DNA of 64,000 nt, taken from contig CBFIIT010000003.1 in assembly GCA_965662725.1 (NCBI GenBank), forward strand, positions 21,125 through 85,124, written 5' to 3'. A program made the position numbers and the translations under genes. The stretch is from UBA8337 sp965662725. GTDB lineage: Bacteria > Pseudomonadota > Alphaproteobacteria > RS24. Position 1 is the stretch's first letter. Each line of letters begins with the position of its first letter. This document shows positions 50,453 to 59,103 of this stretch, in pieces. The notes under the pieces were generated by a model. That model was not told the origin of the DNA, ran no database searches, and worked only from the letters and a program-made list of their open reading frames with translations.

Positions 50453-51592
50453 ATGGGCGAACAGGCGAAACATGAGACGCAAGGCGAGACGCTGCGATTG
50501 GACGCAGCGTTACAGCTTGATTGCGGCGTGACGCTGGAAACGCTGGAGCTGGCCTATCGCACATATGGCACGTTGAACGACGATAAGAGCAATGCAATTT
50601 TAATCTGTCATGCGCTGACCGGCGACCAGCATCCGGCAGGTGATAATCCGCTGACCGGACGCGAAGGCTGGTGGACGCAAGTGGTCGGCCCCGGCGGCAT
50701 TATCGATACCGATAAATATTTCGTCATTTGCTCCAATGTTTTGGGTGGCTGTGCCGGTTCCACCGGCCCGCAAAGCGCAAAGCCCGATGGCAGCGGCCCT
50801 TATGGTGTGGATTTTCCGGTAATTACCATTGCCGATATGGTGCGTGCGCAAAATCTGCTGATTGACCATTTCGGTATTGAGACCTTGTTTTGTGTGCTTG
50901 GCGGCTCCATGGGCGGCATGCAAGTGCTGCAATGGGCAGCGGCGCATAGCGAGCGGGTTTTTGCCGCCATTCCCATCGCCACATCAGCGCGCCACTCTTC
51001 GCAAAATATCGCCTTTCATGAGGTTGGCCGACAAGCGATTTTGGCCGACCCGAATTGGCATGGCGGCGCTTATTACGCCGAGGAAGCGCATCCACGCAAA
51101 GGCCTTGCCGTGGCACGCATGGCCGCGCATATCACTTATTTATCAGAAGCCGCCTTGCAACGAAAATTCGGTCGCAATCTGCAAGATCGCGAGGCAGTGA
51201 CTTATGGCTTTGAAGCGGATTTTCAAATTGAGAGCTATTTGCGCCATCAAGGGATGACTTTTGTCGAGCGTTTTGATGCCAATAGCTATCTCTATATTAC
51301 CCGCGCTATGGATTATTTCGATATTGCCGCCGACCATGGCGGCAATTTGGCCGCCGCCTATCAAGACACAAAAACCCGTTTTTGCGTCATGTCATTTACC
51401 AGCGATTGGCTGTTTCCGACCAATGAAAGCATTAATCTGGTGCGCGCGCTCAATGCAGCCGGAGCCGATGTCAGCTTTGTCGAAATTGAAAGCGATAAAG
51501 GCCATGATGCTTTTTTGCTGGATGAGCCTGAAATGCACGCGACATTGAGCGGATTTTTGACCGCCGCCGCGCAAGAGCGGGGGTTGGGCTGA
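50453..51592 (+). CDS. metX: Homoserine O-acetyltransferase
   Basis: Acylates homoserine in methionine synthesis, 379 residues. ATG 50453 is preferred because TTGGAG precedes it at a good distance. Alpha/beta-hydrolase motifs are LICHALTGDQHPAG, VLGGSMGGMQVLQW with the nucleophile Ser, GCAGSTGPQSAKPDG, and the His near SDKGHDAFLLD. The stop shares bases with the metW start (TGATG), the classic metXW pair. The choice between acetyl and succinyl donor cannot be made from sequence alone. Confidence 0.95.
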   Translation: MGEQAKHETQGETLRLDAALQLDCGVTLETLELAYRTYGTLNDDKSNAILICHALTGDQHPAGDNPLTGREGWWTQVVGPGGIIDTDKYFVICSNVLGGCAGSTGPQSAKPDGSGPYGVDFPVITIADMVRAQNLLIDHFGIETLFCVLGGSMGGMQVLQWAAAHSERVFAAIPIATSARHSSQNIAFHEVGRQAILADPNWHGGAYYAEEAHPRKGLAVARMAAHITYLSEAALQRKFGRNLQDREAVTYGFEADFQIESYLRHQGMTFVERFDANSYLYITRAMDYFDIAADHGGNLAAAYQDTKTRFCVMSFTSDWLFPTNESINLVRALNAAGADVSFVEIESDKGHDAFLLDEPEMHATLSGFLTAAAQERGLG

Positions 51593-52233
51593 TGATTGAC
51601 CCGAAAGCCGGAGCGGCCGGTAATTTGGATGCGACACGTATCGATTTACGCTTGATTGCCGATATGGTGACACCGGACAGTAAAGTGCTGGATATTGGCT
51701 GTGGCGACGGTGCGCTGTTGGAATTGCTGGTCAGCGAACGCAATATTGACGCGCGTGGGCTGGAATTAAGCCAGAGCGGGGTGAATAATTGCGTGGCGCG
51801 CGGCCTGTCGGTTGTGCAAGGCAATGCCGATACGGATTTGTCTTATTATCCTGATAATGGTTTCGACACGGTGATATTGAGCCAAACCTTGCAAGCGACA
51901 CAACACCCGCATGATGTATTGCATGAAATGGCGCGCATCGGGTCGCGGCTCATTGTTTCCATTCCCAATTTCGGCCATTGGCGCGTCCGGCTCGACTTAT
52001 TGTTGAACGGGCGCATGCCGGTCACCGGCGCACTTAATGCAAGCTGGTATGAAACCGCCAATATTCATTTATGCACATTGACCGACTTCACCACATTATG
52101 CGCAACATTGGGTTTGAAAGTCGAAAGCTGCATTTCGCTGTCTAACGGTCGCGCCAGGATTTTAGACCGTGCACCCGGGCGGCGCGAAAACCTGTTTGCC
52201 GAGCAGGGCTTGTTTGTTCTCAGCCGCGCTTAG
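51592..52233 (+). CDS. metW: Methionine biosynthesis protein MetW
   Basis: Partner of MetX, required for efficient methionine synthesis in many proteobacteria. It is 213 residues with a methyltransferase-like motif VLDIGCGDGALLELL, QTLQATQHPHDVLHEMARIG and VSIPNFGHWRVRLDLLLNGRMPVT. The ATG overlaps the metX stop, and the stop overlaps the stop of the convergent methyltransferase gene. Confidence 0.95.
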   Translation: MIDPKAGAAGNLDATRIDLRLIADMVTPDSKVLDIGCGDGALLELLVSERNIDARGLELSQSGVNNCVARGLSVVQGNADTDLSYYPDNGFDTVILSQTLQATQHPHDVLHEMARIGSRLIVSIPNFGHWRVRLDLLLNGRMPVTGALNASWYETANIHLCTLTDFTTLCATLGLKVESCISLSNGRARILDRAPGRRENLFAEQGLFVLSRA

Positions 52234-52988
52234 CGCGATAATTTCTTAACATTTGTCGGCGAGATCACTGCCGGTCGCACAGCCGCCATTTTGCGTCGGC
52301 TCATCGCCCGCTTAACCGATAGCGGTGCCGGCACTTGTTTTATCGCTTCCATCATCCAAACACCGGCAATATGCGGCACGATAGCGGCCGCGAGGCGCGA
52401 AGCCGGTCGCAAATAATGCGGCATTAGAAACGACAAGCCGGGCGGGGCCAATAAAACCGGTCGCAAGCGACCGGGCAGCAGCCCGTTTTGTCGTAAAAGC
52501 TGGCGCAATTGACCGGCTGAATAAGGCCGTCCTGTGCCGAAAGGCGTGCGTTCACTACGCGCCCAAAAACCGCGCCGATTGGGCACAATCATCATTGCGC
52601 GCCCATTCGGCACCAGCACGCGATAAATTTCCTGCACGGTTTTTTCAGGCTGATTGGCGGCTTCCAGCGCATGCATGACCAGCATGCGATTAATGCTGTC
52701 ATCGCGCACCGGCCAGGCATTTTCATGCGTCAAAATTGTCGGGCCAGGCGCCTCTTGTGACATATTTTTTTTGGACAGAGCCCCTTGTTGCGACGGCATT
52801 AAGAAACGCCAATCCGCTTCGGGCCATAAATCGGCCGCCACCGGCACGCCATAGCCATAAGCCAAAACCGCATCACGGGCATCGGCCTTCGTCCATGCCG
52901 CCGCCATCTCGCGCGTCAAACGGGCGCTGACATGGGCACCCAAAGCGGTTTCATAAAACCGTGCCAAATCGACAATATCGACAGCCAT
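52230..52988 (-). CDS. SAM-dependent methyltransferase-like protein
   Basis: Protein of 252 residues with a class I methyltransferase-like middle: INRMLVMHALEAANQPEKTVQEIYRVLVPNGRAMMIVPNRRGFWARSERTPFGTGRPYS. The N-terminal GxGxG motif is degenerate (GYGVPVAADLWPEA). It appears next to gloB in many alphaproteobacterial genomes. Substrate unknown. Divergent from gloB; start codons are about 66 bases apart. Confidence 0.82.
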   Translation of the reverse strand: MAVDIVDLARFYETALGAHVSARLTREMAAAWTKADARDAVLAYGYGVPVAADLWPEADWRFLMPSQQGALSKKNMSQEAPGPTILTHENAWPVRDDSINRMLVMHALEAANQPEKTVQEIYRVLVPNGRAMMIVPNRRGFWARSERTPFGTGRPYSAGQLRQLLRQNGLLPGRLRPVLLAPPGLSFLMPHYLRPASRLAAAIVPHIAGVWMMEAIKQVPAPLSVKRAMSRRKMAAVRPAVISPTNVKKLSR

Positions 52989-53054
52989 TTCTTTCCCTTA
53001 CTGATGTTTTCGCACTATATTCGAAGTCAGTGAAAACGGAAACGGGAGCGTGAC

Positions 53055-53828
53055 ATGTCAGAAACTTCTGCTTTGGAAATTCATCAATTTCCCTGTCTCA
53101 GCGATAATTACGGCTATTTGGTGCATGACGCACAAAGCGGCGAGACGGCCTGTATTGACACCCCAGAGACTGAGCCGATTTTGGCCGCTCTTAACGAAAC
53201 CGGCTGGCAATTGACGCAAATTTGGAACACCCACCACCATTGGGACCATGCCGGTAATAATGAAGCGATTAAACAAGCCACCGGCTGCACGATTACCGGG
53301 CCGGCCGGAGAGGCGGATAAAATTCCCGCCATTGACCGCGCCGTTGATGATGGCGATGTGGTGATGTTAGGCCGTCATGCGGCGCGCATATTAAATGTTG
53401 GTGGGCACACTTTGGGCCATATTGCGTTTCATATGGATGGCCATGCTTTTGTCGGTGACAGCCTGTTTGCGCTTGGCTGCGGACGGGTTTTTGAAGGCAC
53501 AATGGCGCAAATGTGGGACAGTTTACAAAAGCTCGCCGCCCTGCCCGACGGCACAAAAATTTATTGCGCGCATGAATATACCGCCGGTAATGCCGCTTTT
53601 GCCGCGACCATTGAAACCGATAATGAAGCGTTAAAAACCCGCATTGGCGAGATTGAAGCCTTGCGCGCAAAAAACCTGCCCACCGTGCCGACCGAAATAT
53701 CTTTGGAGCGCGCAACCAATCCGTTTTTACGCGCCAATGAGGCCGGCATCCAGGCAGCATTGAATATGCAAGGCAGCGCGGCGGTTGATGTGTTTGCCGA
53801 AATACGCAATCGCAAGGATAATTTTTAA
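53055..53828 (+). CDS. gloB: Hydroxyacylglutathione hydrolase (glyoxalase II)
   Basis: Hydrolyses S-D-lactoylglutathione to lactate and glutathione in methylglyoxal detoxification. The 257-residue length fits. The metal site THHHWDH is in NTHHHWDHAGNN, with further ligands in GHTLGHI, FVGDSLFALGCGR and AHEYTAGN. The C-terminal domain contains the substrate-binding NPFLR. The stop shares bases with the cupin start (TAATG), opening a run of five overlapping genes. Confidence 0.96.
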   Translation: MSETSALEIHQFPCLSDNYGYLVHDAQSGETACIDTPETEPILAALNETGWQLTQIWNTHHHWDHAGNNEAIKQATGCTITGPAGEADKIPAIDRAVDDGDVVMLGRHAARILNVGGHTLGHIAFHMDGHAFVGDSLFALGCGRVFEGTMAQMWDSLQKLAALPDGTKIYCAHEYTAGNAAFAATIETDNEALKTRIGEIEALRAKNLPTVPTEISLERATNPFLRANEAGIQAALNMQGSAAVDVFAEIRNRKDNF

Positions 53829-54262
53829 TGGGCAGCAGCCCTTCCAATTCACCCGAAATACTTTACGCCGCCAATATGCAGCAAGCCGATATTTGTGCCG
53901 AATTACAGCTGCAAGAAAATCAGGACGGCCTTTGGGTTAATAAAGCGCAGACGCTTTTATTGTTTCCTGTCGGCGGGTTTTTGCCATGGCAAAAAGCCGA
54001 TGCCGATGTGACTTTTTTCTGGCGTGGCGGCGCGCCTTTGGCGTTCAGTTTTTCACCCGATGGGCATGATGCGGCGGCGGTGCATTTAGGGCCAAAGCCC
54101 GAATTGCATCAACAGCCCGACCATGCGCTTGCCGCCAATGTTTGGCATACGGGCGAGAGTTTGGGTAATTGGACGCTATTGGAAAGACAGGGAACCGGAC
54201 AAATTGAAAAAGCCGCTGCCGATTGGTTTCCCACACCGCGCCATATGCAAGGGCATGCATGA
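53828..54262 (+). CDS. Cupin-fold protein (DUF985-like)
   Basis: Small cupin-type protein of 144 residues. The recognisable part is GGFLPWQKADADVTFFWRGGAPLAFSFSPDG followed by VHLGPKPELHQQPDHALAANVWHTGESLGNWTLL, which fits the DUF985 cupin pattern. The canonical metal histidines appear partly replaced, so metal binding is uncertain. It is translationally linked to gloB and pabB. Confidence 0.75.
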   Translation: MGSSPSNSPEILYAANMQQADICAELQLQENQDGLWVNKAQTLLLFPVGGFLPWQKADADVTFFWRGGAPLAFSFSPDGHDAAAVHLGPKPELHQQPDHALAANVWHTGESLGNWTLLERQGTGQIEKAAADWFPTPRHMQGHA

Positions 54263-55722
54263 GCCGGCCACTAACATATTTGCACCCGTCCGGCGCACAA
54301 ATTGAAGAGATTGACTGGGTCGATCCGGAGGCTGCTTTTTTGCCTTTGGCCGATATAAAAGGCGCGCTTTGGTTGGACAGCAGCAAGACCGATCATCCGG
54401 CCGGTCGCTATAGTTTTATTGCCGCAGATCCTTACCGATTGATTGAAGCGACGGCGCATGACGCGGCACGCGGCTTTAACGACATTGAAGCAATGCTGGC
54501 CGCGCAGGCTGAAATTTGGCGTGATTTGCCGGCCGAGATTGACGCGGTTGTGCCGCCTTTTCGTGGCGGGGCCGGCGGCTTATTCGGCTATGATTTGGGC
54601 TTCGGATTGGAACCGGCTCTATATGATGGCACGCCGATAGCGGCGGAAATTGCCGCTTCGGCAGCGCTTTATATCGGCCTTTATGCCACTGTGCTGGCTT
54701 TTGACCATGCCGCGCATCGCTGCTTCATCATCGCTACCGGCCTGCCGCATGACAGCGATGCGGCACGCGCCAATGCGGCGCGCCAAGCAATAAATGATTG
54801 GCAAAAAAAACTGGTCGGTGTTCCGGCCGGGCCCTTGCCTGCGCCATCTGCCGCGCCGCCGCTTGCCGCGGCAGCACAAAGTAATTTCTCCGGCACACAA
54901 TATCGCCAAGCAGTTGCCTCTTTGGTCGCGCATATTTTAAACGGCGATATTTTCCAAGCCAATTTGGCGCAAAAATTCACCGCGCGCTTGAACGAAAAAG
55001 ACACACCGCTTGATTATTATCGTCGCTTGCGCCGCGCCGGACCGGCACCTTTTTCGGCCTTTATGAATGGCGGCAATCGGGTTTTGGCATCGGCCTCGCC
55101 GGAACGGTTTTTGCAAATGCAAAAAGGGGTCGTTGAAACACGGCCCATTAAAGGCACGGAAGCGCGCCATAGCGACCGGCAAAAAGATGCAGCAATTGCC
55201 GCTGCCTTATCGGCCAGTGAAAAAAACCGCGCCGAAAATGTGATGATTGTCGATTTGCTGCGCAATGATTTGGCCAAAAACTGCCGCTTAAACTCTATCG
55301 AGGTGCCGCAATTATGCGCCTTGGAAAGTTATGCCAATGTGCATCATCTGGTCTCAACGGTAAAAGGCGAGGCCCGAAACGGTGTCTCTCCGGCGGCCAT
55401 TTTGCGCGATTGTTTTCCCGGCGGCTCAATTACCGGCGCGCCTAAAATTCGCGCCATGCAATTAATAGCCGATTATGAAAAAACCGCGCGCGGCGAGAGC
55501 TATGGCGCGATTGGCTATATCGGCTTTGATGGAACCATGGATACGAATATCATCATTCGTACGGCGATTATTGAGACGCATAAGATAAGTTTTCATGTCG
55601 GCGGTGGCATTGTCGCCGATAGCGTGCCGCAAGCCGAATATGAGGAAACACTGAATAAGGCGCGCGGGCTTTTTGCAGCACTCGGTGTTGAAAACATCAA
55701 AAATGATGAGGCGGTTGCCTGA
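54259..55722 (+). CDS. pabB: Aminodeoxychorismate synthase component I
   Basis: Combines chorismate with ammonia to form 4-amino-4-deoxychorismate in folate synthesis. The protein has 487 residues from ATG 54259, which overlaps the cupin stop (ATGA). The C-terminal chorismate-binding domain shows FQANLAQKF, SASPERFLQ, TRPIKGTEARH, NRAENVMIVDLLRNDLAKN, and FPGGSITGAPKIRAM. The lysine in IKGT and its position beside pabA and pabC favour PabB over TrpE. The N-terminal part has GLFGYDLGFGLEP. Confidence 0.95.
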   Translation: MSRPLTYLHPSGAQIEEIDWVDPEAAFLPLADIKGALWLDSSKTDHPAGRYSFIAADPYRLIEATAHDAARGFNDIEAMLAAQAEIWRDLPAEIDAVVPPFRGGAGGLFGYDLGFGLEPALYDGTPIAAEIAASAALYIGLYATVLAFDHAAHRCFIIATGLPHDSDAARANAARQAINDWQKKLVGVPAGPLPAPSAAPPLAAAAQSNFSGTQYRQAVASLVAHILNGDIFQANLAQKFTARLNEKDTPLDYYRRLRRAGPAPFSAFMNGGNRVLASASPERFLQMQKGVVETRPIKGTEARHSDRQKDAAIAAALSASEKNRAENVMIVDLLRNDLAKNCRLNSIEVPQLCALESYANVHHLVSTVKGEARNGVSPAAILRDCFPGGSITGAPKIRAMQLIADYEKTARGESYGAIGYIGFDGTMDTNIIIRTAIIETHKISFHVGGGIVADSVPQAEYEETLNKARGLFAALGVENIKNDEAVA

Positions 55723-56297
55723 TGATTGTCGTCATTGACCATTTTGACAGTTTTGTCGAAACGCTGGCGCGTTATGTGCGCGAAGCCGGGCATCATGTTT
55801 GCGTGATGCGCCAAGATGCGGCACTGGCTGATATTTTGCAGTTGAAACCGGAAGCGGTGATTTTATCACCGGGGCCGGGCGGGCCGGAAACCACCGGCGT
55901 AACCTTGCCATTGCTTGAAGCCTTGCCCGACCAGGTGCCGGTTTTGGGCATTTGTTTGGGGCATCAAACATTGGCGCATTATCTCGGCGGTACAGTTGCC
56001 CGCGCCAAAGAACCCCGGCATGGCAAAGCTTCGGATATTCACCATCATGGCGATGCGCTATTTGCCGATATGGATAACCCGTTCAGTGCCGGGCGCTATC
56101 ATGCGCTAATTGTCCGGCAATTGCCGGCTGATTGCCAAATCTTGGCCAAAAGCGCGCTTGGTGAGAATATGGGCTTTAAACATCAAAACCGGCCGCTTTA
56201 CGGGGTGCAATTTCACCCTGAAAGTATTTTGACGCCGCAAGGGCGGCAATTGATCGATAATTTTCTGGCCTTGCTGACCAATAGAGACGCCGCATGA
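55722..56297 (+). CDS. pabA: Aminodeoxychorismate/anthranilate synthase glutamine amidotransferase
   Basis: Supplies ammonia from glutamine to PabB. It is 191 residues, a type I amidotransferase with Cys78 in GICLGHQ, preceded by LSPGPGGPETTG, and His/Glu in GVQFHPESILT. The ATG overlaps the pabB stop (TGATG). Since no trpE is present near it, assignment to folate is likely but dual use for tryptophan is possible. Confidence 0.93.
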   Translation: MIVVIDHFDSFVETLARYVREAGHHVCVMRQDAALADILQLKPEAVILSPGPGGPETTGVTLPLLEALPDQVPVLGICLGHQTLAHYLGGTVARAKEPRHGKASDIHHHGDALFADMDNPFSAGRYHALIVRQLPADCQILAKSALGENMGFKHQNRPLYGVQFHPESILTPQGRQLIDNFLALLTNRDAA

Positions 56298-57133
56298 TTT
56301 GGCTGAACGGCATATTATGCGCGCCGGAAAACGCCATTTCTGCGCAAGATCGCGGTCTTTTACTGGGCGAAAGCGTATTTGAGACGCTGCTGGTCAAAAA
56401 TCAAATTCCTCAATTTTGGCAAGCGCATGTGACAAGGCTGAACCGCGCGGTAAAGGCTTTTGACTTACCGCTTGGCTATGATGAAGCGGCCTTACGCCAA
56501 GGTGTTATTGATTTATTGTCTGCGCATAAGCGGCGCGAAAGACAGGTTTTGCGCCTGACTGTTACCGGCGGCAATGGCGGTCGCGGTCTTATCGCCGCCA
56601 ATGACGCACCGGCCAATACATTAATGCACTTGTCTGAAGCGGCGCTGCCGCCTGAGGCGTTAAAACTTGCTGATAGCCGGGTCATAAGACTGGCGGGAAA
56701 TACGCTTGATTTGGACGGCGAGGCCGCAAATGCGCATAAAACCGGCGCCTATTTGGATAATATTTTGGCCCGCAAACAAGCCTTGCGCGCCAAGGCCGAT
56801 GAGGCGGTGATGTGCAATCAATATGGCCGCATTGCCTGCGCCGCGGCGGGTAATGTTTTTGCCGCTTTCGGCAATCATCTCATCACCCCACCGCTCAGTG
56901 AGGGAGCGCTGCCGGGGATTATACGCGCCGCTTTACTGGCACTCGAAAACTTTGCCGGATGGCACATAAAAGAAAGCTTAATCGAAGCTGAAAGATTGAA
57001 ACAAGCGGATGCGATTTTCATCACCAATAGCGTCAATCAGATTGTACCGGCCGGCTATCACGCGCTGACGGCAGACGAAAAAAAACAGGGCCTCGTCTTA
57101 AACGAAGCCCTGCCGCAATTTTCAGAATTTTAA
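56294..57133 (+). CDS. pabC: Aminodeoxychorismate lyase (PLP fold type IV)
   Basis: Eliminates pyruvate from aminodeoxychorismate to give 4-aminobenzoate. The 279-residue protein belongs to the class IV PLP aminotransferase-like family. It opens MIWLNGILCAPENAISAQDRGLLLGESVFETLLVKN, with the PLP Lys in AHKTGAYLDNILARKQAL and the loop IFITNSVNQIVP. The start overlaps the pabA stop. Its 3' coding end contains the minus-strand rpmF terminator. A branched-chain or D-alanine aminotransferase identity is less likely given the operon. Confidence 0.88.
   Translation: MIWLNGILCAPENAISAQDRGLLLGESVFETLLVKNQIPQFWQAHVTRLNRAVKAFDLPLGYDEAALRQGVIDLLSAHKRRERQVLRLTVTGGNGGRGLIAANDAPANTLMHLSEAALPPEALKLADSRVIRLAGNTLDLDGEAANAHKTGAYLDNILARKQALRAKADEAVMCNQYGRIACAAAGNVFAAFGNHLITPPLSEGALPGIIRAALLALENFAGWHIKESLIEAERLKQADAIFITNSVNQIVPAGYHALTADEKKQGLVLNEALPQFSEF
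57078..57112 (-). terminator. rpmF rho-independent terminator inside the pabC 3' end
   Basis: On the minus strand, CAGGGC-T-TCGT and ACGA-G-GCCCTG (plus-strand arms 57086-57096 and 57102-57112) form a ten-pair stem with one mismatch and a five-base loop, followed by eight T residues. It lies within the last 55 bases of pabC and is the strongest terminator in the window. Confidence 0.88.
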
Positions 57134-57134
57134 C

Positions 57135-57314
57135 CTAGTCGCGCGGTTCAAGAACCTGACGACCACGATACATGCCGCTTTTCAAATCAACATGATGCGG
57201 GCGGTGCAATTCACCGCTATCGGGGTTTTCAATATAAGTCGGTTTTGCCAATGCGTCTGCGGCGCGGCGTTTACCACGGCGTGACGGGCTTACTTTTCGC
57301 TTCGGAACTGCCAT
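57135..57314 (-). CDS. rpmF: Large ribosomal subunit protein bL32
   Basis: Ribosomal protein L32, 59 residues, starting MAVPKRKVSPSRRGKRRAAD with the basic N-terminus of the family and ending QVLEPRD. The zinc-type cysteines of some L32 proteins are absent, as is usual for the Alphaproteobacteria. It is transcribed convergently with pabC, one base apart, and its terminator is in pabC. The leader contains AGGAGA and is identical over 21 bases to that of the outer-membrane protein gene at 21990. Confidence 0.95.
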   Translation of the reverse strand: MAVPKRKVSPSRRGKRRAADALAKPTYIENPDSGELHRPHHVDLKSGMYRGRQVLEPRD

Positions 57315-57398
57315 ATCGCGTCTCCTGAAAGTCTATCTTTAATCTGGCCCTTTACGGGAATGGCGCTTTATAGGCCATTGATTGGGGCGCGTCCAGCG

Positions 57399-58490
57399 CT
57401 AGTTTCGGCTAACCCGCCATAATTTGCCGTTTTCACCTTCCGATAAAATATACAGCGACCCGTCCGGCGCGGTGCGTATATCGCGCAAACGGTCGCCGAT
57501 CTCTTCAAAGCGGTCGCGCTGGCTGACCGGCTTGCCGCCTTGCATATCGATCTGGATGATTTTTCGGTAAATCAGTGAGGTCACGAAAATATCGCCCTGC
57601 CATTCCGGGAACATGGCGCCGCGATAAACACTCATACCGGCCGGGCCAATGGACGGCGTCCAATGCAAAAGCGGCTGTTCAGTTCCTTCATATTCCGTAT
57701 ATGGGCTGATGCGCGCACCCGAATAATCAATGCCATAAGTGGCAATCGGCCAGCCGTAATTTTTACCCGGCATCAACAAATTCAATTCATCACCACCGCG
57801 CGGCCCATGTTCGGTCTGGTAAATCCGCCCGCTCACCGCATCATAAGCAATCGATTGCGGATTGCGGTGACCATAAGTGTAAATTTCCGGCTGTGCCGTT
57901 TCATTGCTTGAAAACGGATTATCGTCCGGCACTTGGCCATTATCGGTAACCCGCACAGTGGAGCCGAAATGATTGCCGAGATTTTGCGATTCTTCGCGCA
58001 AATCAAACCCGTCACCAACAGTAATCAGCAGGCTGTTATCGGGCATAAACGCCATGCGCGCGCCATAATGCACTTTTGTGTTCTTTTTCGGAGCCGCTTC
58101 AAAAACAGTGGCAATATCTTCCAACGCATTGCCGTTGAAACGGCCACGAATAACCCGCAACGCATTGGCATCAGCAGTGCCGACAGATAGCGATAAATAA
58201 ACCAATTTATTCTGCGCATAATCGGGATGCGCGACCACATCCATTAAACCGCCTTGGCCGCCATATAGGCTTTCAGGCACACCGGCAACCGGTTGCGCGA
58301 CCAATTTGCCGTTGCGAATAACCCGTAACGCGCCGGTTAACTCGCTGACCAACACATCGCCATCGGGTAAAATCGCCAGCCCCCATGGGCTGTCCAACCC
58401 ATCGACCAGCGTTTCCAAACGATAAGATTGCGCAATGGCCGGCGCGGAAAGCCCACATAAAACCAGCACAGATAAAAACAAAGCGCGCAT
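57399..58490 (-). CDS. PQQ-type sugar (glucose/sorbosone) dehydrogenase-like exported protein
   Basis: Exported six-bladed beta-propeller protein of 363 residues. From ATG 58490 (AAGGAGAT upstream) there is a signal peptide (MRALFLSVLVLCGLSAPAIA, cut before QSYRLETL). The family patterns include GLDSPWGLAILPDGDVLVSE, YGARMAFMPDNSLLITVGDG, TYGHRNPQSIAYD, TEHGPRGGDELNLLMPGKNYGWP and IGPAGMSVYRG, as in the YliI/Asd-type aldose sugar dehydrogenases. These residues fit the PQQ/calcium site. No PQQ synthesis gene is in the window. Confidence 0.9.
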   Translation of the reverse strand: MRALFLSVLVLCGLSAPAIAQSYRLETLVDGLDSPWGLAILPDGDVLVSELTGALRVIRNGKLVAQPVAGVPESLYGGQGGLMDVVAHPDYAQNKLVYLSLSVGTADANALRVIRGRFNGNALEDIATVFEAAPKKNTKVHYGARMAFMPDNSLLITVGDGFDLREESQNLGNHFGSTVRVTDNGQVPDDNPFSSNETAQPEIYTYGHRNPQSIAYDAVSGRIYQTEHGPRGGDELNLLMPGKNYGWPIATYGIDYSGARISPYTEYEGTEQPLLHWTPSIGPAGMSVYRGAMFPEWQGDIFVTSLIYRKIIQIDMQGGKPVSQRDRFEEIGDRLRDIRTAPDGSLYILSEGENGKLWRVSRN

Positions 58491-58590
58491 AGCTATCTCC
58501 TTCATTCTCGCCAGCACTATATTGGCTTTTCAGACAGTTGCAATAACATCACATTCACCTCTATAAATAAGGCGTTAGCAGGAGAAACAA

Positions 58591-59088
58591 ATGCGCAAGT
58601 TTTTACCCGGCCGGGAGCAATGCTTCGGCTTTCTCGCCGCTTTAATCGCTCTCAATCTGGTCGGGGTCGCCGTTCAGACACAATTTAATATTGGCCATTT
58701 GCTGGTGCTGGGTATCGATGTGCCGTTCAGCACGCGCCTTTCCACCACTTTGCACGATATTGTTGCCATGCAACCGCTATTTGGCGGTATTTTCGGCACC
58801 GGTCTTTTGATTGCCATGGTGGTCGCGCATTACATTGCGCGACTGGTCAAAATCTTGCCCGATGCGGTATTTGCGTTGGCCGGTTTTGCCGCTATCGCGG
58901 TCACGCTGGCGGCCTTAAAAGCGGCCTTTCAAATCACTGCCATTGGCGCGGCGCGCGAATGGGACGGCTTTTTAAGCCTGTGTATTGTCGGCGCCCTTGC
59001 CGGTTATGTGTTTTCTTTGACCACCGGCAAGCTGGCAGAAAAAACGGCCGCATTGGAAACCCAAGCGGCCGCTTCTGAGACGGATTAA
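58591..59088 (+). CDS. Four-helix membrane protein of unknown function
   Basis: Protein of 165 residues with four hydrophobic segments (about 13-33, 62-84, 92-114 and 124-146) and a short charged C-terminus. I do not recognise a family. GGAG lies upstream of ATG 58591. It is convergent with malate synthase, and divergent from the sugar dehydrogenase gene. The number of helices and the lack of loops suggest a small integral membrane protein. Confidence 0.72.
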   Translation: MRKFLPGREQCFGFLAALIALNLVGVAVQTQFNIGHLLVLGIDVPFSTRLSTTLHDIVAMQPLFGGIFGTGLLIAMVVAHYIARLVKILPDAVFALAGFAAIAVTLAALKAAFQITAIGAAREWDGFLSLCIVGALAGYVFSLTTGKLAEKTAALETQAAASETD

Positions 59089-59103
59089 GCTTTTATCGCG
59101 GCT

